64,000 nt of DNA from Cladosporium sp. IMV 00045 (lineage: Eukaryota > Ascomycota > Dothideomycetes > Cladosporiales > Cladosporiaceae): assembly GCA_001931905.2 (NCBI GenBank), contig MSJI02000715.1, positions 1 through 64,000 on the forward strand. Reading direction: 5' to 3'. The notes beneath the pieces were generated by a model. It was not told where the DNA came from, ran no database searches, and saw only the letters and a list, made by a program, of their open reading frames with translations. Below, one piece after another: positions 37,801 through 48,600 of this stretch (within the stretch, counting starts at the first letter, position 1; each line of letters begins with the position of its first letter). Made by a program: the position numbers and the translations under genes.

Positions 37801-38779
37801 AGCGATGGCGGATGGCTGGCTGGCTCGCTTTTGGTGCCATCCACTCCAACTTCAACGTCTATAGTCGAGCATCACCGTGAACCAGAGGGACAGACAAAAA
37901 GCAGCAGATGAATACCGTTACTGTCTTAAGATCTGCCGTGAACCAGGGATGGAAAAGTAGTCAGATGCCGGATGCGATCGACTTTCAACCTCGCCGTATC
38001 TCGATTCAAGCCAGGCAGAGAGCTGGCACAGCAACACCGCTTCCCTCCCTATTCCCAGTCCTCGATGCACCGCATCGATCGATCGATTGTGCCTCTCTGC
38101 CGCCGCCGCGCAGCCGGGTTGCACCGTGAGCGGGCGCGCGAGATTTCTGTCGCAGATGCAAACGACGGCGCCCTGCAGCGATCAATCTTGTCGACTCGTA
38201 TGGCAATGGCTTTTTCGCCTGGAGGACAGCGTCGACGCTGCGGTACTACCATCCCGTGCTGCTGCCGGCGGTCGCACTCTTGAACACCTCAGGGTGCCAG
38301 AGAGGACCCAGCAGGCAGGCCCAGGGCGGCGTCATTGCAGACACCCTGCAGACCCTCCCGTCTCCCAAACTGCCAGATCGGCGATCTCACGTTTGCTGCT
38401 CCGGTTTTGACGTGCCCTAGCGCAGCCACACACGCGTGTGAGCGGCACCAGGATAGCGTTGATCCAGGATCCTCAGGCGGGAACGCTACAGTTAGCGAGG
38501 CCCTGGCTAGCGAGGACTGGTGGCGCACGCAGGGATGCAGCACATGCCAATTCCAACTCTAACGTGCCCACTTTCCCATCTGCCTACCGTGCCGCAGTGC
38601 TCCCATGGAAGAAACGGACACGCTTGGACGACTCCTGGTGGTCGGCGCTGGCGCCGTGGCCTGTCCCGCGCGAAACAGGGTCTGCTGGACTCTCTTGCTG
38701 CGTATCGGGCAGCGCTGGGGACAAGCAGTAGTAGTAAATACCATCCATGCCGCGAGTCCAGCCTAGCAAAAGTCACCCT
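31850..38779. other. Long gene-free interval in copy A, ending in a duplicated C2H2-gene promoter
   Basis: I find no supportable gene in about 6.9 kb. Open frames here are broken by stops or indels in copy B. The interval is nevertheless colinear and well conserved between copies, and conservation rises towards the right end. The last several hundred bases correspond to the upstream region of the C2H2 gene at 52765. Possible contents are long non-coding RNA, regulatory DNA or decayed elements; none can be shown. Confidence 0.6.
32053..32070 (+). promoter_or_regulatory. Telobox-like motif, copy A
   Basis: CTAGGGTTAGGGTTGGGG lies about 200 bases downstream of the DUF6594-type gene. It is perfectly kept in copy B at 45863-45880, although nearby bases differ. 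It may be a telobox protein site or an old interstitial telomere repeat. Confidence 0.4.
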
Positions 38780-38799
38780 NNNNNNNNNNNNNNNNNNNN
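38780..38799. other. Assembly gap of exactly 20 N at the duplication junction
   Basis: Twenty N separate copy A from copy B. A round 20 is typical of a scaffolding placeholder and says nothing about true distance. No duplicated base overlaps the gap, so the junction itself is not seen. Open frames that appear to cross it are artefacts. Confidence 0.97.
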
Positions 38800-39659
38800 G
38801 ATTGCGTGAAGTTGCTCTCGGCCAGGCGCTTGCGCATGGCTTCGTCCATCTTCTCTTGGGCTTCCTTCTTTTCCTTCTCTTCCTTCTCCAGCTTCTCTTT
38901 GCGTCGACGCTCAAATTCGGCCCATTCGCGCTCTTCTCTTTCTTTTGCCTCTCGCTTCTCGCGCTCGATCTTCTCAATAACTCGCTTTTCTTCCTCCTTG
39001 GCCTCACGCTTGTCGCGCTCCATCTTTTCCAGCACGCGAATCTCCTCAGCTTTCGCTTTCTCTTTTGCTTCACGCTGCTTACGTTCGTAGTCCTCGACGA
39101 TTCGTTTCTTCTCAGCCTCATGCGCCTCATCATCTGCAGCCTTCTTCGCTTCATCTTTAAGCCTCTTGATCTCCATCTCGCTTTTAATGCGCGCTTCCTC
39201 CCTCTTCCACTCCTCACGCTTCTCAATGTCGCGCTTCTCGCGCTCTAGACGTTCAAGCTCATGTTTGTAAAACTCACTCCGGCCTTGGCCGGAGCTAGAG
39301 CTCGCATCGCTGCGTCCGCGACTGCGTGAGCGCATGCGGCGCTCCATACGCATTTCGGCCAGCTCGTCGGCCAGCTCGTCCCCTAGCCGACGGCCTCGGA
39401 AGTCCGGGCTAGGTGGATATGGTGCAGCTACGAAGGGTGGCGATTGATTTTCCGAACGCAGATTGGCATCCTGGTACACGTCGTTATAGACGTTAACAAT
39501 TGGGGTTGGCGCGTGGCCTGTCGAGCGGGTGCGGTTGAGTGAATTTGGATCGCGGCGAAACTGTGCATTCGGGTCCAGATAGACCCCGCCGCTGTGTTGG
39601 TGCCGGGCGGACGGGCGGCGGCGATATACCCATTCGTCCTCACCTAAGAAGCCCGACAT
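38800..39659 (-). pseudogene. Coiled-coil protein gene, copy B, 3' end missing at the gap
   Basis: From the ATG at 39659 (MSGFLGEDEWVYRRRPS) this reads 286 codons open into the gap, stopping just after AESNFTQ. The conserved C-terminal domain present in copy A (from about residue 310) is absent. The 860 nt match copy A without a single indel. By eye about 30 bases differ but only about six residues change, so the sequence looks constrained rather than decaying. It may therefore be a normal gene whose end is hidden by the gap or by a false join, not a true pseudogene; I list it so because it is incomplete here. Confidence 0.7.
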
Positions 39660-41082
39660 GGTTGTGAGCAGCCAGGATGTGAAGTGGATCAAAGGGTCAG
39701 AACCAAAAGCTATAAGATGAGAGTGACCTGAATTCTCTGGAACGGTAGGACGAGATATTCTTTCTGACTGGAATGAGAAGGGAAGTGAAAGGTAGGAGGA
39801 TCGGAGGAGGTAAGAATAGGTCGGGTCAGTAGGGCAGATAAGGATGGAGGTGGGACTAGGCAGGCAGACCAGGGATGTGAGTAAGACGACGGACAGCGGC
39901 ATCTTCTTTCAGCGCGAGCAAACGCCACCGGTGAGTTGAGTTGATGTCTACCTACTCTAGACACTAGTCTTGTGGGGGCCAGGCGCTTGAGCGAGACCAG
40001 CTGAGGCTGCAACCTACCTGCACGATGAAAGTGAAGGGCGCGGGAGTGGGCTGATGGCGTGTCTCGAGACCACAGCTGAGCAGCGCCTCATTCCCGGCGC
40101 AACCACCTGGTACGAGTGTAGCATGAGCAAGCATTTGTGGGCGGCGACACACCGACAAAGCCCCTCAGTGTCGCGCGCACATGGCGGCGCCTGGTGTCTG
40201 GCAGAGAGATGACTGTGTGTGTCGGGGATTGTAGGTGGTGTGGTGTGGATCTGTGGTCTAGCGAAGGCGTGAAGTGCAGGCAGCTAAAACCCTCTGTCCC
40301 GCTAGGCCTTCAGCTTTCATCTGCAGCACCCTCACTGTAGCCAATCACATTTTGGCGTGGTGATCCTTCGCAGGCTACTTCGGGGTTAGGAGAGGACGTG
40401 CGGGAGAATGAATGAAGGCCCTAAAATAACATGACTCCAACAGAGCGATCGGCAATATTCGTGCTCCAGGAATAGGCATGAATGATTGTGAATGCTGTTG
40501 TGGCTGTTGTAAGGAATGGAAGTTGCCGTGAGTCTACCGGAGTTGTATCATCGCTGTCGTGGGATGTAACAAATATAGCAGGAAGACGCAAGTGATCGCG
40601 TGCACCACTCCGGCATGAGGTATGGTATACGAAACTTGGTTTGTAAACCGCCACACCAAAAATGCATGTGCTCTACGTAGAACATGTACCGTCATCTCTG
40701 TCCTTCGAGCTACCTCATCGTACGGCATGCGCTCTCACTTCAGCTGACCAACCACTCTCGCTCTCCAGGAGGAAGGCGCGGTCCGAAGAAAGCTTGGCAC
40801 GGAGTTCGTCTTAACTCCCCAATTAGGTACCGTCATCAACCTCACTTCGCTTCTGCAACCTCGTGAGGCTGAAGTCAAGCGACATGTTAGGGCAGAGACA
40901 ATAGGGCAAAACGAAACACACGGAGGATTGGCGTTTGCACATCGATATCAAAGCTCGCACTAACCATGCAGCATCGCCAAACTATAAGCATCGTGGCTAT
41001 TTGAAAGCTAAAGGACGCCATTTCCACGCCATGAATGTACTAGCTGCGCACCGCAAGAAGAGCTCAACAAGAACTGGACTTA
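39660..41082. other. Gene-free interval in copy B
   Basis: No gene is supported. It corresponds to 25898-27327 in copy A with several small indels, and holds the leader of the coiled-coil gene and the 3' side of the caspase gene. Confidence 0.6.
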
Positions 41083-42449
41083 TTACAGGGTCACCACGAA
41101 TGCTTGCGAATGCCACACAGGCGGTGGTCGGCATGCATCGACAAGCAGCCGAAATGCAATGCCGAGATCGTACAGTACTCCGCCGCCCAAATTGTCATTC
41201 GTCGCCTTCTCAGCCCAACAATCCACCTCAATGAGCGGATGTTTCAAATCAGAAGTACCAAGACCTGGAAGATGCTGCATGCGCTGGTCGTCCCTCGTCT
41301 CAGAATCAGCATCTTTGGAGTCTCCGGTTGACACGATTGGTGCTGGCCTTGCTCTCGCGCCGGTCTTCTTCATACGCGTCTGCCTCAGCCAGTGCTTGAC
41401 AGGCCACTCCAGGAATGAGGTATGGTCCAGGAAAGTGATTCGGTGAAAGCGCAAGTCTTCATTCGCAAGCAACAGCTTCTTGAGCGCTCGTGCTGTGTCC
41501 TCGATGTTTGACTTCGTCGCAGGCTCACTAAAATGAAAGCGCAAGTCCAGGATATCCGCTGAAGGTCTGAGATCGTCGCGCACGCTACTGATACGCTGCT
41601 CAAGATGTGTCGATGACGCGCCGCTGTCGCCCGCCCCTTTCGTTTGAGTCACTGAGATCCAGATGTCTTCGTCCACAGGTCCAAATCGACTGCCATACAC
41701 GACAGCTTCTTGTGTGTCTCTCGGAAAGCTCGTATGCTCCACGAGTGTGTCGACGAGCTTTGTCACCGTGAACTCTTTCAGATAAGCCAAGTTCCTTAAA
41801 GCCCAAATCATGGCCGCCGTGAAAGACTCTGGACCCGCACTCTTGGTACGCTGCCAGGCTTTGCAAGCCGCAACATACTGAAAAGATCTTCGCGGACCAC
41901 GGAAAGCTGGACGACACAGAACGCCCGCATAACAGCAGTCGAAAATGACAAGAACATCAGCTTTTGTCTTCGTCAGTACGCTGCTTTCAATGTCGTTCCA
42001 TTCGATGCACATGTCCCTCTCTGCATCGTCTTCGGGGATGCGGCCTGCTAATTTGATGCGTCCGGGGGCGGTGGCTTCAGAATTTCCATGACCACCGTAG
42101 TAGATGATCAGGAGTCTCCCGGAATCATCTTCATCGTGAATGAAGTCGGCCACGTGCTTTGCCGCCTGCACTTGCGGATGCTTCTCCAGATGAAGTCGTT
42201 TGAACTGAACGGAGAATTTATAAAACGATTCCAACACCTGTTGCAGGCTCTCAAGCTGGTGGCCATCAGTCAGTGCCACCTAAGTATGGGTCATCATCGC
42301 ATAACGAGCGCAGCACCTACCTCTCTGCCAGCTTCAATATCGTCAATCTCGTCCGCCCAGCCGAGCAATAGGACACATGTCTTCTCGTACTTGACGGGCG
42401 ATGAGGCGCAACCCATAACGCGCTCCCAAATCTTCCGCGATTGCTCCAT
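41083..42449 (-). CDS. Caspase-domain (peptidase C14-like) protein, intact copy B
   Basis: Two exons (42321-42449 and 41083-42279, 41-nt intron) give 441 aa. The N-terminal half is a caspase/metacaspase-type domain: LLLGWADEIDD near 31, the catalytic His107 in YYGGHG, a DxxD-like EDDAERD loop, and the catalytic Cys159 in FDCCYAG preceded by KADVLVI. The C-terminal half (from about 240) has no family I recognise; it includes DILDLRFHFSEPATK and PVKHWLRQTRMKK. Such fungal caspase-like proteins cleave after Arg/Lys or Asp and are linked with regulated cell death and stress responses; this is family knowledge, not shown here. Its copy A partner is inactivated. It is followed, on the opposite strand, by the small Gln-rich and DUF6594-type genes. 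The short intron is supported by the shared GTRRGT donor and TTAG acceptor. Confidence 0.85.
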
Positions 42450-43411
42450 TTCGTGGTCAGGGGCGTCACTAAGCCCGCCGTTCCTGGTTTCGTCATCTCG
42501 CTCACGAAGGCAGCCGTAGCTTTAAAAAGCATCTAGCATCAGGTGAATGTCCGAGATTTTGCAAACAGAACGTAAGATATTGGGTTTGTCTTGCTGGTAC
42601 CTATCAGGATTTTAAAAGATCAGAGTTCTTTGACGCTCTTTGTGCAAACAGCCCTGGAACACCCCTGCTCATCGGCTAGTTGAGTCACTGCTAAACATAG
42701 AGAGGTGGTTAACAAGTCCTTCATCGAGAGACAGTATTCTGATCTGGACATCAGAAAGCCACAAAGTCAAAGGAAGCTTAGATGTCTCTCGATGTCCCGA
42801 ATGCTGAGTGGACTCTCACGCTTATTGCGTTGAATCAAAACCACTACAAAGGGATCATGGGGTATGCATCATCACAACGATACCTACTGGCGAGGTGAAA
42901 GGCTCTGGTGTTGTCTCAAATGACACACGCGAAGCTTGGTTCTTTCACGAAGATGACCGACACAAGAGAAGCATTAACACACTGACCAACCACTTCCGTC
43001 ATTCATCAATCTCCACATAACGTACGCAAACCTCATGAGCGATCAAAGACTACCTTGCATGCCCCAAGCAAACAGCATCAAGCATCCTGTCAAGATTAAG
43101 CCGTATCAGACATTGGTCTTCGAGCTTAGACGCAACAATGTGAGTATTGCAACAAACATGCATTTCAGTCACCTCAACGCTGCATGTGCATGTCCCACGT
43201 TTGATCTGTCACAACAAAGTCAGAGCAAACCAAGACATCATGACACAGCAATCATTCCTCATTCAATGCAGGAAGTTGCTTGCCTGCTACTATAATAACT
43301 CAGCATGGCCACAGGCAGACCTTCCTGTGTCACTAGAAAATTACACAGCCATCGACCCAGCCACACCGACTGAGCATCATCAGCAAGTCGTAGAACGAGG
43401 AACACTCCGTC
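42450..43411. other. Gene-free, diverged interval in copy B with a local insertion
   Basis: No gene is supported. About 170 bases around 42735-42915 have no counterpart in copy A. It holds the divergent promoters of the caspase and small Gln-rich genes. Confidence 0.5.
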
Positions 43412-43898
43412 ATGTACAGTCATAAACCTGCTTCCGGTGCTCGGGCACCATCAACACGCCGTTTGAAGCCTGAGTGGCGCGCCGATAGTGTTCGAAGATA
43501 CCAGACGCCTGCTGCGGTAAGTTTGCTCTTCTGGTTTCTCAGGGCATAAAGTGTACCTGAAGGTTGCCCTGTGACGAGAAGCGAGCTAAAAGGAGCAATG
43601 ATAGAAGAAGTACACTGTAGGAGACGCGGTCCAGTTCATCCGGGACCTGGGCAAGGGACCAACCTACATTATTGAGGATTTTAGACTCTACAGTGACAGA
43701 GAATTAGAATATAGGCTGAGGCTCCCAGGTCACGAAGGCCTTTCAGATTGGGTGCACGGAGACCAGCTTGAACCAGTTGATGAGCCGGATCAAATCCCGG
43801 AGCAGTATCACCAAGCCAACCAGCAAGGAAACCAACGTGGAAACCAGCAAAATGAGACTCAGGGCCATCAACAAAGGTGCAGATGCGAGTGTAGCTAG
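43412..43898 (+). CDS. Small Gln-rich protein of unknown function, copy B
   Basis: Two exons (43412-43516 and 43605-43898, 88-nt intron) give 132 aa. The N-terminus STRRLKPEWRADS and the core KKYTVGDAVQ, LGKGPTYIIED and YRLRLPGHEGLSDWV align with copy A, but many residues between them differ, and the Gln/Asn-rich tail is 26 residues shorter, ending CRCECS. The invariant points (KPEWRAD, GKGPTYI, LRLPGHEG, CECS) suggest both are real proteins. The core may be a small beta barrel. Function is unknown; position next to a caspase-domain gene and a membrane-protein gene is the only clue. Confidence 0.62.
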
Positions 43899-44123
43899 CA
43901 TCTTGAAGGGCGGGTTCCGATGGTACATGACCATTTGGTGCAACACTTCCAGCGGGGCGATGCAGATGCGCTGTTGTCGTTGTGATCATGCAGCCACCCG
44001 GCGTGTGTGACTTGGGTTGACGATGACTTGGGCATGGTGTTATATGCGAGTGGTATCGACATGTCTTTAAAATCTGTTTGTTTTTGTGTTCTCTCACCCA
44101 AGACAGTTCTCACCTGATCGAAG

Positions 44124-45652
44124 ATGAGTCTGCAAGAAGTTGACATCGAGAAAGCTGCTGGGACGGATCAAGAAACCCCAGCTGGTAGCAACAGTACTTC
44201 GGACAATGACAAGCGATCTGGCTCAAGTTCCACCGCGCCTGGAGATTTTGTCCGCCAAGGTTGGAATGCCACATCAAGATGCACTCACAACCCTCGGAGA
44301 AGCACTGACGTGTCGACAGAGCAGAGAGACAAAGGGCCTGGTCGCATCCAATCGATGGCCACCTCGCTGGCAAGTTTCTGGCCTCATAGAAGACCGCCCA
44401 AGGAGTTGAAAGTCCGCTCGTGTAAGTCTTGACACCTTGCGAGTGAAGACACAAAGTACGCTGACCACCGACGAGTGAACGACTTTCCGGTAGGATATCC
44501 CAACCTAGCCACCTTCCAAAACAGCAGCGAGAACTTCACAGTGTACCGTCGATTCGGATACCTACAGAGTCGTTTGCTACTTGAGAAACAAGACGCCTTG
44601 CGCGTTCTCGAGGCAAGGCTCGACAAGTATGATCGCGACAACCAGGTGACGAGCTCTACTAGATCTCTCAGCGCTGAAACTATCGCACCGCGACAAGCTT
44701 TGCTGGAAGAGATTGAGAAGACTTTCAGCTCGTACGGTGAGCAACAACATCTCCCTGGAAAATCACAAGTCAAGAGCACACAAGGCGTGCTTTGTTATCT
44801 AACATTAAACCCTAGCATCGATCCTTGCTTCGTCCCAAACCTTGCAAGCAGCCAACCGTCCCTCAGAATCAGAATATCGTAGCGTCCGCAACTACCTCGA
44901 CGGCAACGCTCCCCTGCACTATCGTGAGCAAGAGTTCATCCAATACAAGGAAGACCTCATCACCCTGAGACCTGGGCGAGATCACGCCTGGCTGGACCGG
45001 AGGATCGAACGCGCGCTTCCAGTGCTTCACAGACCTTTCCCTTGGTTGAACGTACGTGCCTCAGTACCATGTTTGATACGAGAGTGTTGATGCTCCTCAT
45101 CCAAACCCGACCATCTCGCTAAGCACCAAACACAACAGCGAATCTTCAGCTCGCCCGTAAGCCCAACTCACCTCCTCTCCCAACGACCTACAACCTCAAA
45201 ACGACTAACACCCCATCCCTCCCCAGGAAACGCGCCTCAAATCCCGCCACGGGCACGAAATCTACTACACACGCTCGCGCATCGACCTATGCGCCAGCAG
45301 CATCCTAACCGCCACAATCGCCGCACTGCTGATAGTGCCGATCTACCTCCTCTACAAGCTGGTCAAAGACAATAGCAGCAAGCAGGGCAACGACGGCAAG
45401 CTAGACGCCCACACCACGGCGGTGTGTATGGGGATCCTGCTCGTGTGCACGCTGCTGTTCTCCGGCGTGCTGTCGTTGTTTACGAGGGCGAAGAGGCATG
45501 AGATTTTGGGGGCGGCTGCTGCGTGAGTTGAGCGAGACTTTCTTGGGGTTTTGGAGAAGAAGGATCGAAGAGTTAGGCGAATTTTTTTGCTGATCATTGT
45601 GTACAGGTATTGTGCCGTCCTCGTCGTCTTCTTGGGGAACGTCCCGAACTAG
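44124..45652 (+). CDS. DUF6594-type membrane protein, copy B
   Basis: Seven exons (44124-44259, 44320-44421, 44476-44736, 44816-45051, 45139-45156, 45227-45522, 45607-45652) give 364 aa, the same exon sizes as copy A. The second intron must be removed because it contains an in-frame TGA here, though not in copy A. The 18-nt micro-exon is also kept. Features are as in copy A: GYPNLATFQ, EDLITLRPGRDHAWLDR, and three C-terminal membrane segments ending CAVLVVFLGNVPN. No lesion is visible. Identical exon lengths with scattered substitutions indicate that both copies have been kept functional. The membrane location is probable; the role is unknown. Confidence 0.83.
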
Positions 45653-48600
45653 CTGGAAAGATATGGCTTGGTAGATGCTTTGGTGTTGCCACGACCACTT
45701 CCGACGATGACATACCTGGAGAAAGAGGTTGTTGTACAACATCGCCTACCATGGAGGGCAGCTATTTTTTAGCCGCAGGGAAGGGATGGTACACCCACCT
45801 TGGGTGTTAAATCGTGATGACTAGTCGTGGCACATAGCACCAGCGACTTCGAAGAGTTCATACTAGGGTTAGGGTTGGGGTAGGCTCGTTTAGCCCATTC
45901 CTACTTTTCGACATTGCCTTGGTCGCAAATCCGAGCATTTATTGGCTTTGGTACCATGGCTCTGATTATTGCAACGTCAGATCAAAGACCGTTCTCAACG
46001 ATTGAGAAGCCAAGGCGGCTGAGGGTGATCAACCGTCATTACATCGTGGATGCTAATGTGACTTGGATTGGAACGCGGTCGTGGTTCACTTGATATCGCA
46101 CGACAGCATGCACTTGACAGCGAATGAGAAGCGTATGCCCTCTGTTGACTTACAACCGTAATTCTCATCATCAACATTTCAATTTACTTTCAACTTTATG
46201 ATCTTCACATAGTCGTTCACACAGCCGCGCTCGCAAGATAAGCACAAATCTTCCCAGAGACACGCAACCACTTCTAGATCGAAACAATCGAAAGGAACAC
46301 AGACGCACCAAAGCCATCACCTCATCAATCATCAATCAGTCATTTTACCAATGATCCAGACCGAACCACAGGTAAGCAGTACAACATCCTATACAGACAG
46401 ATCGCATATGAGCGGCAAAAGAACGGCCGGAACGAGGGTCCGCGGTACTTGTACGGATATCCCGTGTTTCGCATGAAGTAGTTTCCCATTGCCCTGTAAC
46501 ACACCTCAGGTCCAGAGGCGGGGTTGACGATAGCTCATAACTACTATACGCACGAAATCGCGGCTTGATGATCGCATTGTCCATCATGGCGAGTGTGACT
46601 CGCCAGTCTTCAATTCCACGCGCGCGAGCCGTCCTCCAGACCAGTCTGCCGCAGAACGACGCGTTAGACATGATGGTTGTTTTGGCTCGGCAAACGGATA
46701 ACAAGGCACGCGCACGGCACGACGACAGGCAGTCCATGTCATGAATATACTTCTGCCAATCTGTCTACGGCAGCACGAAGGGTCAGATACGAGAAAAGCG
46801 ATCTCATAACCTGCAACCAGTCGGAATCGCAGGCGCAGAGCTCTCCAGGTCGACCCTCCCGCAGACTAAACGAGCACAACAAAGGGCACTATCGTTGACA
46901 AGGGATCGATGGCATGAAGGAAAACACCTGCGAGATCCCGCATGTGTACGTATACAGCGCGAGCCACGGTGCCACGGGCCGGTAAGTCAGAACTCCATGT
47001 TGAAGGTCGCGCGGGAAGAGGAGAGTTGAGGGGCTCAAGGACTTGCTCGCCGAGATCGACATGTCAGCAGAGCTGCTCTTGGGTGAAGAAAATGCCATCA
47101 TGACAGGTCCAGTCGTACAGAGTTGCGAACCCCTCAATTCTATTTTGCTGTGCCAGGGTCACGTCGGAGGGTAGACCGACGTGCCCTGGTCGTTGAGTTT
47201 GCAGACAGCTGTGGTTGTGGTGTTGGAAGGTTACAAGGGACCAGTGATCCTTGTGTTAAGGTGTCGCGGCCGAAAGCTGAATGCTTGCAAAGGCTGGCTC
47301 GGCTGGTATGAGGATTCGAAGGGGTTTGGAACTCCGAGCTGTGGTCCACTGGAAAATGAAGCCATTGAGAAACTAACGAAGGAGCGAGGTTACAAACGCA
47401 AGGCAGGAAACAAGTCCGAAGATTGGCAATGGCCGACTGGATGGGACGGGATGATGAGTTCAGTGATAGTCGTTGTTCGTGTGACGTTAAGACTTGAAAG
47501 GGTTGTTCAGCTCGACGCTGTTGGGAAGCATGATTGGCGCGGCGTAGAGTCCGTGACGGCTGAACATGTGAACAAACTACCTTTCTGTGGAGTGGGAAGT
47601 CTAGACGAGAAGAGAAAGAGAGTTCAGCAGTGGCTGGCAGTCCAATGGAGTTACCTCCGGTCGGGACGGGAGGTTCGGAAAATGCGTGTCCGGACGGAGG
47701 ACCGCCAAGTGCGGCCTGGTTCAATGGCTACACGGCCACGGCTTGTGGTGGTGTTTGTTGTGGACGCGCATCGAACCTTCACAGCAGCAGAAGCGCAACA
47801 TCCCTGCTTACACGCTACTCTGCATCTTGACGTGTGGCCTGCAGAAAGTTGCGACTTGCGGGTCTGTCTTCTAGCAGATCTGGCCAGCCGTGTGCGAAAA
47901 TGCGATCACCGCGGAGTGGATAATTGGAGTTGCATGGGCAATTTTGCGCGCGTGTATTGCGAAATCGCGAAGGGCACAAGTCTATTGGTACCCCATTCGA
48001 AGAAGGTTCTTTAAGGGTAAAGACAGAATGGAGACATGAGACCCCGTGATCAGAAAGGCTTTGGCGTAGTGGAAAGCTAGTATTCATATACTTTCTGGAC
48101 AGCTATTTGGCTGTCTGAAACAGAAAACTCTCTTTAATGGCATGAGAGATCTGCACGGGAAACATCAATGGATCAAAGTGAACGATCGTTAAAGTTGGAC
48201 TTTGATCGTACGATGAGTCTGCAAAACATCAACACTGTCGGACGGTACGCCGATTCTGAGCGGAGTCTCCAAACCTGGATTGTGAATAATGGCTAGGCGG
48301 CCTGCGCTGCTTTCGCTTAGGAGAATGTTCGGCAGGCTCTACGCGAGAGAAGTCAGGAGTGGCTTGTAAAAGTTGATGAGGCGCAAACAACGATGCACCG
48401 CCTCAAAAGTCGAGCCATCCGCCGCACGCAGGGCAAAGCGGAGGCCGACGATGATGACGACCCTTCAAGGGGCATTTTAAGCGAAAGGGGCCGGCCCAAG
48501 AGCCCTGCAGCAGCTCCTCCAGGGACCGGAGCCAGAGGCGTGGTACGAAGGAACTTCATGCTTCTAATAACAATTCGTTCAGGTGGCAGTGCCTTTGGTA

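Larger units (their letters stand above)
25038..38779 (+). repeat. Direct segmental duplication, copy A (13,742 bp)
   Basis: This block is colinear with 38800-52445. It begins inside the coiled-coil gene and ends where the sequence runs into the 20-N gap, upstream of where a C2H2 gene would lie. The order of genes is the same in both copies. By eye, the last 350 bases differ from copy B at only two positions, coding parts differ by a few percent, and the 28,790-29,500 interval differs far more and has indels. Copy A lacks the C2H2 gene and carries the broken caspase gene. Confidence 0.97.

Noticed and set aside
38763..39902. Open frames that run through the N gap
   Set aside because: Residues are undefined across the 20 N and the frame beyond it comes from unrelated sequence; only 38800-39659 is real coding sequence.
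47181..48014. 277-codon open frame in copy B
   Set aside because: The matching frame in copy A meets an early stop (near 33,500), there is no recognisable motif, and composition is that of non-coding DNA.
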